A stretch of 64,000 bases of DNA from Pleurodeles waltl (GCF_031143425.1 NC_090445.1:1196694691-1196758690), one strand, 5' to 3'; positions 34,485 to 47,215 are shown, counted from the first letter of the stretch. Numbers and translations: made by a program. The notes: generated from the sequence alone by a model not told the origin.

Positions 34485-35340
34485 AAGAAAGATGTGTGGG
34501 AGAAAGAGAGACAGAGAGAGAAAGAAGGAGAGGAAAAGAGAAAGATAAATATTGAAAAGGGAGAAAAGGAGACAAGACAGTCTAGAAAGAAGGAAAAGAA
34601 AGAAGTAGAAATAATACAGGGAAACAATGACAGGAGAGAAGTAAAGAAAAACAGATTAAATATACAGACAAAAGTGCAGGAGAGGAGGTAAAGAATGAGA
34701 GAATGAAAAGAGACAAAGAAAAACAAAGCTAAAATAGTGAATGTTAGGGAGGGAGGAGAAGAAAGCAGTAGGACAATAGAAGACCAAAACAGAAATAAAG
34801 AAAAAAGAAAGCAAACAAGAGAGAAAAGAAATAGAAAGGTGAAAATAGAAATAGAAGCAGAGAAAGTAGATAGCAAAAGTGAGGAAGGAGAGAAAGAAGA
34901 AGAGCCACCAAGAAAGAGAAACTACTAGAAAATGAATTGGAGATAGAAAGAGAAAGAAAGTATATGGAGCAAAGAGAAATGAGAAAAAGTTGGAAGAAGA
35001 GAAAATTGAAAGAGACAAAAAAAAGAGAGAGAATGAAAGATGAAAGTAAAGAAAACAAACAGCAAGGCGAGAAGATAGGACAATTACAACAGTTGAGGAA
35101 GAAATGAGAGAACAGAAAGAAACAGGAGAAGAAAAAGAACGTGGCAGATATATAAACTAAAGAAAGAAATGCGTAGAGAAAGAATCAGGGAAAGAATGAG
35201 TCAGAAAGAGAGAGCATAAGTTAGTGAAAAAATGGTGAGAAAAAGAAATAAAACAAGGTGCAAAATAAATGAAAGAGAAAGAAGGAAAGAGACAGCAACA
35301 GAAGAACTAAAGAAACTAGTAAATAAAGAGTTTTCAGAAG
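34485..35340. repeat. polypurine tract (GAAAGA)n
   Basis: About 850 bp are very rich in A and G on the + strand (GAAAGAGAAAGAAAG words with rare T/C). This is opposite in strand sense to the two pyrimidine tracts at 26.7 and 30.2 kb. Frames here are low-complexity K/E/R strings and not genes. Confidence 0.9.
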
Positions 35341-35478
35341 AGGTTAGCCTGCATTGTTTTCCAAAGCTTAACATAAATGGGTGGATTGTTTCAAAGGGCT
35401 GCTTTAGGTGGTGGGCATCTGCATATTTTCGAACTAGCTGACAGGGAATTATAATGCAAGAGCTACATGGAGACAGTC

Positions 35479-35500
35479 TGTGAGCTACTGGTAGCTCACA
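35479..35500. repeat. near-perfect palindrome
   Basis: TGTGAGCTAC and GTAGCTCACA are exact inverted 10-bp arms around a TG spacer. The following 'cttgttggagaaacctggc' suggests it is part of a longer dispersed repeat. Confidence 0.6.
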
Positions 35501-35826
35501 ATCGACTTGTTGGAGAAACCTGGCTTATAGCTACCCCAGTTTTTAAATGAGCTGCAACTTTAGTGACTGACTGATAATCTGTCTGACGCCCTCACTATAG
35601 ATTGACATTAGCTGGAGAGACGCTTGCCTTATCTTGATGCTTGTGTGACAGGTACAGCACAGAAATCTCAAGCAGATAGTAAATGCAACACGCTTTATCA
35701 CACTTGTGACCCACGTAAGCAATCCAGAAGAGAAGATCATTGCAGCTGATTCTTGTAGGGAAAAGAAAAAATGCTAGTTCTTCATTTAGCTTCTCTTGTG
35801 AAGAGAGAACTGCACCAGAGACTAAA

Positions 35827-36351
35827 GGGCAGATTTAAGAACTCCTAGCACCTCCTTGAGGCACATTTGCGTCATTTTTATTGAGGCTAATGTGGTCCAA
35901 TGAGGCCAGAATCACAGCGCCAAATTTACAAAGTGGTTCAATGCATGCATTGCACCACTTTGTAATTGTTTGCGCCACATTATGCTTGCGCCAGGCATAA
36001 TCTATGCAAAGGGGGTGTTACCCCCTTGTGGGAGGGGGGATGGGCAAACAAATGGAGCAAAGAAATCTAGGAGATTTCTTTGCATCAGTTTTTTCTGCAC
36101 TTTTAAAAGGAAGCACATCATTGGTTACAATGGGCCTCCATTGGCTTTGCAGGATTAGCATAAAAAATGTTGACGCTAATCCTGCAAAGCTCCGAACTAG
36201 TGTAAACAATTATGATGCTAGTTCCCTAACTACTGCCATGTTGCATCATATCTTAGATACGGCGCACACATGGTGGCGTTAGGGGGGAGCTAAGGGGCGC
36301 AAGAAAAGTGGTGCTGCGCTGGGTGCGGCACCACTTTTCTTAAATCTGGCC
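35827..36351. mobile_element. MITE-like element, 525 bp, possible Harbinger type
   Basis: The left end GGGCAGATTTAAGAA pairs with the complement of the right end GGCCAGATTTAAGAA (one mismatch). TAA lies just outside each end (35823-35825 and 36353-36355, allowing one or two extra element bases), which suits a 3-bp TWA duplication. The inside has palindromes such as 'ttgcaccactttgtaa' and 'agtggtgc...gcaccact'. No transposase is present. Confidence 0.6.
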
Positions 36352-36484
36352 GTAAATACCAAAGTAATAGTTGATTAAATGGAATCAAAGTAACTTGCCG
36401 TTTTAGGCATTGTTTTGGCCGACATCACCCCAGAAGATAATGCAGGACTTCAAGAGTAGCCATTGAAGTTCCTTGAGGGTAGGG

Positions 36485-37130
36485 TTGAGATGTTCAAACT
36501 TCTTTCATCCCTTAATTTTGCTTGCTGCAGCATGTAGAATGGATTTCAGGGGACAAGAGTGCATCTAAAAGGCAAATGAAATAATCCATGTGTGAAAGTA
36601 CATGGGATTGGATGGCTCTCCTGAAGTCGTTTTCAGTGAGGAAGGGAGGGCTGGGACTTGTCTTCTTCATCTTCTTCTTTGTGTGTTCCTTGTCAGGGAC
36701 AAATCCAAGTGACTTCTGTTTGTTGGTAGCTAGGGACTGAAGACATCCAGATTCATGTAATTGAGCCAAAATTGAGCATTTGTTGTTTGTCGGTATTGTT
36801 GAGTTGAAGGAATTCAGTTTTGGTTGGTTGAGTTTCATGTAGGTGTTGGACGTCCAGGTCTAATTGAGGAAGGGGCAATCAATGCCTGAGTCACTGAATG
36901 TGGGAAGCTGAGAAGACTTTCGTGTAGAGGTATTTGTCAGCAGCCTATAGAATAGGTATAGTGTTGCTGTCTGCAAGAAGAATTCAGAAGGACGCAATGT
37001 AGAGGTTGAAGGTGATGGGTGAGAGGATGGAGCGCTGGGGTATTTTGCAGGTGGCTAGTAGCTTCTGGGATAGTGAGATGCCAATCTGGATGAGCTGGTG
37101 GCGTTAGACTGGAGGTGGGTAAAAGACAGT
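36485..37130 (-). pseudogene. L2/CR1-like LINE reverse transcriptase fragment
   Basis: On the minus strand, near 37040, a GSILSP-type block reads RSILSPITFNLYIASF. It is followed by a degraded catalytic part, then QPKLNSFN (family NPNKTEFL), KSLGFVPDKE (family V.SLGV.LD), FLTENDFRRAIQSHVLSHMD and an LLDALLSPEIHSTCCSKQN block. These are the usual order of motifs in L2/CR1-like elements. Frameshifts separate them. Confidence 0.65.
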
Positions 37131-38160
37131 ATAGGACATAATTAAATATGTCACTTAGCTCCTAAATATTTCTGCTAAGCTAAAATAACTTAAGTCTTTC
37201 CTTTTATTATTAAGGTAAAAAAATCAAGGGCCAATGGTGTTATTTTCCAGTATGAATGCTTATAATGCTGACTTTTTATTTTTGTACTTTTATGTGGAAT
37301 GTTTGCTTATATTCGAAAAAATATAAAGAAAAATAATCCAACTATTTACAATAGATTAATAAGCTTTGGTAGTAGTTTATTTTAACCATTTTAACACGCC
37401 CTACTTAAATTATTTTTGAAGAGAAGCATCAATTGAAAATAGGAAAAACAAATATTTTAATCATGTGCTTTCATTGATGTGAATTACACATTTATCTAAA
37501 GAACCTTTTATGTCAATGGATTTGTAATTAAATGTCATTTACGGGACACAATGAAATGTGCTTATGATTGTAATGTACCAAAGTTATGTGTTCTGTGATA
37601 CGCCCTGTGTGTGTTCTGAGGTACCTCCTGTGAAGTGCCTCTCCTTTAGATTTTAAGAAACCAGAGGGCAATGTCTTAATTTGCATTAAATGTTACAAAA
37701 TCAGCAATACCGTTCATTACCTGTGGAGTGCATTTCTTACGAGTAATGTTATGGAAACCGTCTTTTTAGGAGTATATTGCAATTAAGCATTATTTCTATT
37801 CCAAACCAAAGTTTCTGGTTATAAAAGGTGAACATTCCAAATGGTCATCCTTTCTCAGTCACGCAATCGCGGAAACGTCTTTTCACGCATTACGATTCTC
37901 ATACGTTTATTTATTGATTCCTGTCAGCAACTTGTTGACACGAATAATAAACCAAAATACTTTGGACTGCTAATGAAGGTATTACTGCTTTAAGAGATGT
38001 CTACATTATTTCTGACTTTTTCACAATAGCAGGTTTGTGTTCACTTGGAAGGTCACTGAATTGGCACAGTGTAGCGCCTGCTGCTACAATGCATGAGAAA
38101 TAGTGCTCACGGTATGTGTCACCAATTTATGCCACGTTTGTTTGTGCTTTCTTACTGCAG
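37131..38160. other. SORBS1 intron, no recognisable feature
   Basis: About 1 kb of AT-rich intron ending at the micro-exon acceptor 'gctttcttactgcag'. Nothing else was identified. Confidence 0.4.
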
Positions 38161-38190
38161 AACAGCAGAAACGGCTTAATAGCCTGACAG
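38161..38190 (+). CDS. SORBS1: SORBS1 micro-exon (EQQKRLNSLT)
   Basis: A 30-nt segment lies between a strong acceptor (cttactgcag) and a GTATGA donor. The exon at 19282 ends with a single G. Joined to AA here this gives Glu, then QQKRLNSLT and a final G in phase 1. The SORBS1 order ...LLQHNR-EQQKRLxSLS-DP... is reproduced exactly across the two splice junctions. The exon would be invisible to ordinary open-frame searches. Confidence 0.9.
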
Positions 38191-41000
38191 GTATGAAGCG
38201 CATGTCTGCTACACAGCGTTTGCTTGTTTGTGCCGGTGTGGAGTTTATTGCGATCATCTCCTGGTGTACCTTTAGCAAACACTGCCAGAAAGGACTGCTG
38301 TAACGTAAGAAATTAGACGCCGGGGCGCTGTCTCCCCATAAATGCAGTTTAGGTACTGCATTTCTCTTGAACATCATTAAAAGTGTTCCAGGTTATTTCT
38401 GGGGTTGCTTCTGCTTGTCTGTCAGCATGGCAGCAGCTGTAACAATTTTTCCACCGGGATGGGAAACTTCGCATCTTTCCTGCTCTGGTTTTCCAGCAGA
38501 ATATCATGGATTTGGCTAAAAATACTAAAAGGGAAACATGCCAACCGTGGGTCAGATCGCCCCATTAGGTCATTATTATAATGTAAAAGGTATTTCCTAC
38601 ATTTTCTTTTCGTTTTCTCTTCTACGCACAAGCACAGCTCTCCTTGCCATCCCATTGTGTTCGTTATTTTACGTATTGAAACTGTTAAATGCTTTGAGGG
38701 GGTTAAATAAGCCTGCTGCAGAGGTAAGTGGGTAAACCCCAAAAAGTATAATCTGAATGCTAAATCCTTCTGAGTCTGATAAAATGAGTACTATTGAAAT
38801 ATGTAACATTAAACCAATCTTTGACACTTTAATCACTCCAGTTTGTGGTTTATTCTGAATATATACCTAGTAGTGGCATAGCTTATGACTCCAATTCCAG
38901 ATAGCAAAATAGAGCAAATGGAAGGAGAGCAAAGGAGAGTATGAAATTTGGGACAAAAATCTCAGGCAATACAGATGTCCAGGATTGAATAATAACTTTG
39001 GGCCTGGCTCACAAAGGTAAATTTACACCTTTCCGGAAGTTTACTCTTGTTTGGGTATTTACAAACTATGAGTTAATAGTATGTTTAGAACTGCAGAGAC
39101 TTATCAGTCAGGGCACACATAAAAAGATAAGACAGGCCTAAATGTAGGCAGCGAGCCAAGAAAACATTATTTCATTGTAACATACTACTAGCACTTGTCC
39201 ACATTTGGTAACAGATGTTGCAAACAGCAACAGTAATTTGTATACATTATTGTGCCTTCATACAACAGGGACATATTTGCCCTACCAATCCCTTTGCTGA
39301 TTTTGAAAATGTTCATACTCATGGGATTTACCTCATTTTATCTTTCCTTAAAGCCCATTTGCAAGCAGATGCTGATTTCTAAGTTCTGGTGTTGAACTCC
39401 AGAATAAATCTAGCCAATGTATTGTCCTTTCATATTGAACAGTAAAACTATTCACGTAGGAATTACTGTGCTACGTGAGTTATTACTTGCGATGAAAGTA
39501 CGGATGAAAGTACCACTGCCGTTTTAATACATGTGCATCTGGTTAATGCTAATTGGAATTGAAATAATAATACATTTATTTTTAAAAAAATAGTGTATGT
39601 AGTAGGAGTACTTAGAATATGTGAGTGTTGACAAAGAAATGTATATTTCAGTTACGTGTATTACGTTTCAGTTAGTGCCTAAATTATTCCAGACTGTCCC
39701 AGTATCTTGAATTCTGACCTCACGTCTTATATTTCCAACGTCATGCTTTTACATATAGGTGTGCGTTCTGTAAAATAATAACCCATCTTTATGTAATTAA
39801 TTGAAAGAGAGCTAATAGTGAATTGGACACAGCCACATCCAAATTATAATTGCTAGTTGGCATTATTCTTTCCCTGAACACTACACGAATGGGGTAAAAA
39901 CAAAAAAGAAAGTTTGTGTTGTATTTCACGTTCAATGCAGTGTTGTTTGCTAAGGGGACCACGAGACCAGTGGTGCTTATTTGAATCATGCATTTATATA
40001 TCCTAATCATATTTCAGTAACTGTTATATTTTTTACTTTATATCTTGATCTTTTTGTGCTTTATGAATATAAGCATGCTGATCACTTTTCCCTGCCCCAA
40101 AAATGCATGCAATGCTGTTAGAATGTGTATCTTGTTTTCCAAAAAGCATTAATGCCACAGAATATTAACTAAAATGTTACTCTCACTTGCTGCCTTGCAC
40201 TTACAACAATTATAATGCAAAGTATTTGGAGCTTCATTACAAATGTCACATATGACACATGCTTTTTATACCCTGCACAACTCTAAACTAGAGTGTTTTC
40301 TTGCATTTAAGTTTTCTTGCAACAAAAATAGATTATCAATAAAGAAAACGAACATATGTGTTCTATATGACACATCTTCTTTCGCTGTAACAAGTACACA
40401 ATATCTTTTTTCAAATATATACTCCTCTGTTGTGTTTGTTAGGTACGATCTCAATTCGTTTCTCAACAATACAATCATAACTGCATTTTCGTTTCTGAAG
40501 GAGTTGTTTAGGATTTTCATCTATGTCTACTATGAAGATCACACATCATATTTCTTCTTTATTAACAGCTGTCTGACTCAACTTTGCGGAGTCTTTGAAC
40601 AGAATCAGTTTTTTAAAGTCATGTATTGCTATGTTTTGAATAAGTGAAGAATATGTTTTAACTTTACTTCTACTTCTACACACATATTTACACTTTCGGG
40701 TCTTGCAACATATCTTCTGATTTTGATGAAGACATTATGCTTCAATATGCTTTATGACAGGGTCTTCATCATAATTCTTTGCTGACAGAATATTTTATTG
40801 TCATTGACACTTCAGAAATAGTATCCCATACTGTGTCTTGGTTCCCTATCCTCTTTGACCAATTTTTCTTTTTAAATGTTGTGATACATTTTTTGTCAGT
40901 AAATCACCAATGTCAATAATAACGTAATGTGTAACCAGTATCAGTTCCTGTGAGGTCATTGTAGTGATATGTTGATAGTGAAATCGTATGCAGTGTCATG
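38191..41000. other. SORBS1 intron, no recognisable feature
   Basis: AT-rich. The 134-codon frame at 40243-40647 has no motif and AT-driven composition (F, Y, N, I), so it is treated as chance. Confidence 0.4.
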
Positions 41001-44000
41001 TCAAATGTCGTCACCAAATTTTGGTGTGCATCCAGTTTGCACTTCTGGTTGGTATTATGGTTGTGTGAGGTGTATTACAGATAGACAATTCAGTATATCC
41101 AGGCACCTTTCATAGCTGTTATGTTTTGCTGTTTGTCACTTCACAATTTGATTGGCCTGACAATCCACTTCCTTCTCTTATGGTGGTCTATTCCCTGGTG
41201 GCACAACATCAGCATCTGCATTCATGGAGGGATAATATTGACTCAGAAGTACCTTAAAAGAATACTCCCAAGGAGATTGGGGTTGCATTCTTTGATTTTT
41301 GGTCAACAAGCTCATTCACAGTACCTGTCCAGCTTGCTCTGCCCGCTCATAATCATTCACAGTCATCTATACCATGACTAACACTCTCCTTGATGTGAAC
41401 CTGAACTTAGTTTCTTTAAATGTTAAAGGGCTCAACCATACTATTTAAAGGACACATTTTGAGAACTATCTTTATAAACTTAAAACAGATATAGTAATAT
41501 TGAAGAGTAGGATAACTGCTAAGGGGATATCAACATTTGGGCGAAACTGAATCAGCAGCATTCTTTGTTCTTCAGCCATCAACAAAAAAAGAGGGGTGAT
41601 AATTCTGATTTCCAAAAGCTCTAACCTATTCATAAACTCTCACTTTTCTGGTGAGAGGAGATGGATCCTAGCAAAACTCTCCAAATAGCCAAAATTATTT
41701 TCACATCCTCAACATACATTGTCCAAATATTGATAATCCAGATTTCTTGTTCTCCTTGACTGTTCCCTTAGACCAAATCCCCAACAAGGATTGAATTATC
41801 ATTGGTGGGGATGTAAATCTTACCATGGACTTAACTCTTGATAGGCAATCCAGATCAACAATGTTGCCCCCTCTATCACATAAGTCACTAATTAAATTAT
41901 GCTCTAGATTAAATCCACAGGACACTTGGAGACTACACCAGGGATCACGCTTATTTCACCACCCCTCACAACTATACTGTTGAATTGATTACATCCTGAT
42001 ATCTTAAACACACACTTATCTGATCGACCAAACAGACATACTCCTGAGACTAGTTTCTGACCACTCAGCTATCACCCTTTCTCTTCTAGGTACCAACAAG
42101 TGACCTTCTAGTAATGGAGGTTTAACAATGAATCAGAGATGTGTCGTCCAAATAACTCATTGAAAATAGCGTACTTAAATGTATCAAGGAAAATGCTCCC
42201 TTGGATACTTCACCCTCACCCTATTGGGACACACTCAAAGGTACTATGAGGGGGCACACTAATTGACGGCCTGTTAGTGCCTGAAAAGGAGATCAAGTCC
42301 CTGGAGGCTTCTCACATTTCCAGCCCAAATGACCACAGCCTTTCTACCCATACCAATAAAAAATAGAAATACAGTAGGATTATGAGATAGACGGTGGGGG
42401 TCTGGATTAACAAATACAAAAGCTTAAAACTCTGTGAGGCAAACAAAGCCGGTAAAATGCTGGCATCATATTTAAAACATAGACAGTACCACAAGGGTGC
42501 TACTGCTCTTAAAGATAAACTGAACCTTTCCCAGACAAACCCTCAAAAAATGATGGACATCTTCAATGATTTTTTATAAATCCCTCTATAAAGATAACTG
42601 TATCTCTTCCAGTGGGAAATGCAACGAATATCTAACTAGCATATAACTTCCTACCATTACTGACCTAGAAAAAAAAAAAACCTTGCTCACCAGTTACATT
42701 AGATTAAATCAAAGAGGCTATCAAATCTCTTGAATCCGGGGCCGGACTGTTTTTCCACTAATTTCTATTACATTTTTGTCTCCACTCTGGGCCCTATACT
42801 TCTTGATCTCTTCCAACAGTTTTCTAAATCCGTCTCCATCGTAGGCACAGTGAGCAAAGCCACCAATGTAATGATCCCCAAAGAGGGTAAAGATACATTC
42901 CCTGTTTAAAACTACAGGCAATTTCATTGAGCAAGTGGGACACACATATATACACAAAACTCCTCTGTAAGAGTTTAGAACCTCTATTTCCACACCTGAT
43001 CAATCACACATAAGTGGATTTCATGATAAACCTCCTTTCTAGTGATAACACCCAACTTCTATGCCACATTATTCATAAGGCTAAATCTACAAATACAGAT
43101 ACCATGATGATCACATTAGATGTTGAAAAGGCATTCAAGAGAGTCTCTTGGACTTTCCTATGTGAAACTCTTCTAAAATTTAACTTGGGCAAAACCTTTA
43201 CTAAAATGGTCATGGCTCTTTACAGTGGCCCCTCTGCCAAAGTGAGAACTGGAGGACTAATATCCTCTTCTTTTAATCTCAAATGGGGCACTAGACAAGG
43301 CTGTCCTCTTTTCCCTTCTTTATTCATTTTGACCCTTGAACCTCACTTCATAGTATTCAGATGAACATGCCCATCTCCGGTGTTTCCTTCAACAAATCTA
43401 CGGTGAAAGTTGCAGCTAACGCTAATGATATTCTGATCATAACTAATAATGCTAATCAGTCAATTACTCCATTATTACAGACAATTGACGAATACGCTTT
43501 AGTCGCTGGTTAAAAAATTAAAAAAGACAAATCTGAAGGCAAGGGATTAAGCAATATCTGTACTTGCGACCCACTAAGCTCCCTAGGCCTGTTTTGGCAA
43601 CCCCAATTCATAAAATATTTGGGCCTAGAAATTAAATCGGACTTATTAGAAACCCTTCAACATAATGGAAAAGTGACCCTGAAAAAGATTGAAAATGTTT
43701 TAGATTGTTGGAACCCTAAATTCATCACCCATTGGGGTCAAAATTATGGCAACTCCGATTGTCAACTACCTTATATGCATGCTCCCTCTAATATTGCCGA
43801 CTTCCAACATCAACTTGCCAAATTATTAAATACTTTTACATGGCAGTATTTCCATGAAGAAACTACACCTCCTCACAACAATAGTAGGAATTAACGTAGC
43901 ATATTTAAGAAATTACCAAACTGCTTTCTTACCCTGACAAGCCTCTTTATGGCTCTCCCCTTCTCAGAACTACTCCTCCACCTGGCTAAATGTTGAAAAA

Positions 44001-45100
44001 GGCATTTTAGGAGTTTTACACCCCATAGCGCTTCTAGCTATTAGAAAGATTCCCTCCCTCACATGTAAATAAATCCTAAATAATACAAGAAGGGCTCTTT
44101 TGAGGATCAATACATTATTGGATATGCCAGTTGCCCCATAAACATGGCCTTATTGTGGTATAACTCAAAATCAAGATTCAAGGTGAGTCCATATTTTTGG
44201 GCGCTCATGGCATCTAAATGAATTCATTTCCTGAAACAATTGGGATCCCAACAAGCCCCTCTCTCCTTCAGAGAATTGCAACAGCAATATTCTCTATCAG
44301 ATGTAGAATGGTCTGACTTTCTTAAGCTTAAAGCTAATTTATCCAAAACTAAAACTTCCAATGTGGACCACTCTCTTGGTGGCTGATTTGGAAATCAGTT
44401 GTCTGTCACAAAATCACTCTCTCCCTATCCCAAACAAAGTACTGTCTCCTACACTGAACATTCTGGACATGATCTCACCTTTACAAACTGTCTCTCAGAA
44501 AGGATTAAGCATGTTGGAATTGTATCAATGCCATTGGTGACCATAACCATTTGCTCTTTTATTGCAGTGCTGTCTCACATTTCTGGAACTGTGTATTTGA
44601 TTTTATTCCAATCCTCTTTGGAATACAACTCAAACAAGACTTTCTTTCACATACACAAGGCTTCCTTGACCCAAGGCTAAAACCACACGATGATCTCCTC
44701 CTGTTAGCCACATTAATGTCTGCAGCCTGTAAGTCTGTCCTCAACAACTGGAAAAATACGGCTGCCACCTTTTCAAACCCTGGTTGAACTGGATCTCTTA
44801 CCTATGTGGTGCCGATAATGTGTCCCTTCAAAACTCCCCCTGGAAACTACAATCCAGATTTCTCTAGAAGACAGAGGATAACTATTTTGCCATCAACAAA
44901 CCACTGTGAACTCCCTAATATATCCTGGAAGGATATTTAGGGTTTTTCAGCCATTATTTCCCACTATACCTTCTTTTGCTCATTGTCAGATATCTACAGG
45001 TCCGAATCAGGTTTTCTATAATTTCTTAATCCAGGGTTGTTATCCCTACAGTTATAATTTCTTGATTTATTATTTGTTATTTTTATGTTCTACGTTACAT
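41001..45100 (+). pseudogene. L1-like retrotransposon ORF2, heavily decayed
   Basis: A likely ORF2 start is ATG at 41374 (MTNTLLDVN), followed by the endonuclease opening LNLVSLNVKGLNHTI and KKRGVIILISKSSNLF. The RT follows with LDVEKAFKRVSWTFL and GTRQGCPLFPSLF (43100-43320). The catalytic box is NANDILIITNN near 43420, where L1 has FADDIL. Then come IKYLGLEI and a C-terminal DDLLLLATLMSAACKSVLNNW near 44690. Stops and frameshifts occur throughout. The 5'UTR and ORF1 may lie before 41370 but are not recognisable. The 3' end is near 45.1 kb and no clear poly-A was found. Confidence 0.75.
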
Positions 45101-45585
45101 TCATGGTTGCTTAGTGTTACTCTGCTCTCTCATTAACTGCATATTGTTGTGTTATTTTCCTTTTATTATATTAATCATTTTTGTACAAGAGAATATCATA
45201 CTTTATAGCTTTTGTGTCGAACTATTGTTTCATGGCATTTGTTTGTTCTTTTTTTATAAAATCTGATAGAGTTCTTTGAAATAATTCATTTTTTCACCAC
45301 CTCTCACAACGTGCACATTCTCTAATGTTAAAGATACTCTTATTTAAGCAATGGTATTTTCATCAAATACACCTAAATACATTTGCATCCTTGCATATGT
45401 GTAAGAACTCTCATTTGTTTTCTACAAGTTAATCTACAGTTACAAGTTAGAATGTGTGTAAGCAATAGGGGTGATCCATAGAAGGTTTCTAAAAAAAATT
45501 AATACATATTTTGTAAATAGAAAGATATATAATTGCTTTGAAGTTATTGTTACTATGAGACTTGCAGATTTCACTAAATAAAGAG
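45101..45585. other. AT-rich intron, possibly L1 3'UTR
   Basis: No motif. The sequence may include the 3'UTR of the preceding L1. Confidence 0.3.
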
Positions 45586-46560
45586 TGTAAGAAATTGGGG
45601 TTTTGATAGACATGGGGTGAAAACCCTTCTCAAGTAACAGTCACAGTCCTTGTCAGGGTGAACCACAAAAGTCACTAAATTACCCTGTGCATAACCCTGT
45701 GGTAGCTTGGCACAAAAGCAGACAAGATTAATTTAGAGGCACTGTGCTAAGTATTTACGCACCACACAAGCAGTAATCAACAAGAGATATCCCATACCAG
45801 TTTAGAAAAATTTAGTACATTTAATAAATAGAATGAGACCAAAAATGACAAAAATCCAGCAAATAAAACCAGACATATGCAGTTTTAAAGGTTTAAGTAA
45901 AAATAGCACAATGAAGCAGAAAGCACCAACTGGGGTTATCGGGTCGTGCTAGACCGGGACAAACTCAAAGTTTAGGCCAGCCACGATGGAGTGTGGGCTG
46001 GATACAGAGACCAGGTTAGCCCCACTGAAAATGTTACCTTCTCAGAGTCCGGCGTGTGGAATTCAAAACTTCAGGATTTCAGAGGAGGATCTAAACTGAA
46101 GCTAGCCAAGGTTCGAGCCTTGGGAGGCACCTCTTGGGGATCAGGCACGCACTCCAGCACAGGCCAGCACAGCTCAGACAGGTCCAGCTGCAGGTCCAGG
46201 TAGGTCCAGGCAGGGCAATTGCAGCAGGTCAGCTGGGCAGTTGCAGGAGTTTGTTCTGTTCCTGTAGCTTAGAACAGGACAGTGAGCTGACCCTTGGAGT
46301 CACTCAGGCTAGCCTAGGAAGAAGAGCAGGTCCAGTCTTCCATCTCAGAGAGTAGGTAAGGCCTCTGATGAACAAGGGAGGCCTCAAGCAACAGGGCATT
46401 CCTCTTGGGAACAAGTCAGGCCTCAAGCAGTAGATTAGTCCTTTGGTAGCAGCAGGGCAGCCCTATGAAGAACAAGGCAGGCCTCAAGCTGCAGGGTAGT
46501 CCTCATTTGCAGATGTGACCCAGGATATGTGTCAGCTCAATCTATGGAACATCTCAAATG
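45586..46560 (+). repeat. LTR-like dispersed repeat
   Basis: It starts near 'tgtaagaaattggggttttg' and has 'taccctgtgcataaccctg' and 'ggtagcttggcac', followed by an A-rich part and then a GC-rich part. The latter contains tandem words 'aacaag..aggcctcaagca' at about 46370, 46410 and 46475. The layout matches an abundant urodele repeat I recall as LTR-type, unverified. Frames at 45991-46355 are not convincing genes. Confidence 0.4.
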
Positions 46561-47060
46561 AAACGCTATGCTATGAAGTTTACATATAGTTGACAGAGGT
46601 CAATATTTGGTAGCCTGTTAACTTTTTGTGAAAGTTTTCTTAAATCTAATAACAGTATAAAATGACCTGCCTCCCTCCCTTAGATTCAGAGTGATCAATG
46701 ATTGACTGATCAGTCAATTTGACTTTTTGGAACCTTTCAGAGTGCTCTGCAGATGACACATGCACGTTTGCTTGTGTAGACTGGCACAAAAACGGGAAGT
46801 CTAAGTAGGCAAAGATACAAATATCGAGAGATAGAAGGAACTACATACTTGGCCAGCAGTAGTCCAATTAACATTTATTTATTTATTAAGAAATATTGGG
46901 TTTGGGGTATAAGTAAGGAATTCTGTGGCATCAGTGCTTGGAGGTATCATGCAACCCAAAGGCTAAAATAGATTGCATGACATATTAGTTGTGTGCTTTG
47001 TAGACTAACGCCTATTTGTGTGCTAGCATCTTATGCTAACGTTTTCCTACTGTTTGTAAG

Positions 47061-47215
47061 ATCCTGTGTTAGACACGTCCACATCTGTTCAAGACAAAGC
47101 CAATACAGACAAGTTACAGAGTGAGAAAATGTCAGTGGATGACAGAAGAAATGCTACGAGGCCTCCACATTACCTGAATGATATGGCAACGGATGATATT
47201 GGAATTCCAATAAGA
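47061..47215 (+). CDS. SORBS1: SORBS1 coding exon just before the SoHo domain
   Basis: After 'ctactgtttgtaag' the 155-nt exon completes the split Asp codon from the micro-exon and reads DPVLDTSTSVQDKANTD, then DDRRNATRPPHYLNDM and ATDDIGIPIR. It ends in phase 0 at GTAAGT. The ending parallels the mammalian ...DVSMDEVGIPLR, which is followed in the protein by the start of the SoHo domain (RSKDWYKTMF). I searched by eye for that next exon to 64 kb and did not find it. Confidence 0.85.

Noticed and set aside
34449..35058. K/E-rich (+) and S/F/L-rich (-) frames
   Set aside because: By-products of the GAAAGA tract.
31860..36360. CRISPR-like spaced repeats
   Set aside because: The repeats here are terminal inverted repeats of MITEs and simple sequence tracts, with no regular repeat-spacer layout and a eukaryotic context.
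40243..40647. 134-codon frame, F/Y/N-rich
   Set aside because: AT-rich composition, no motif and no neighbouring exon signals. It is probably chance.
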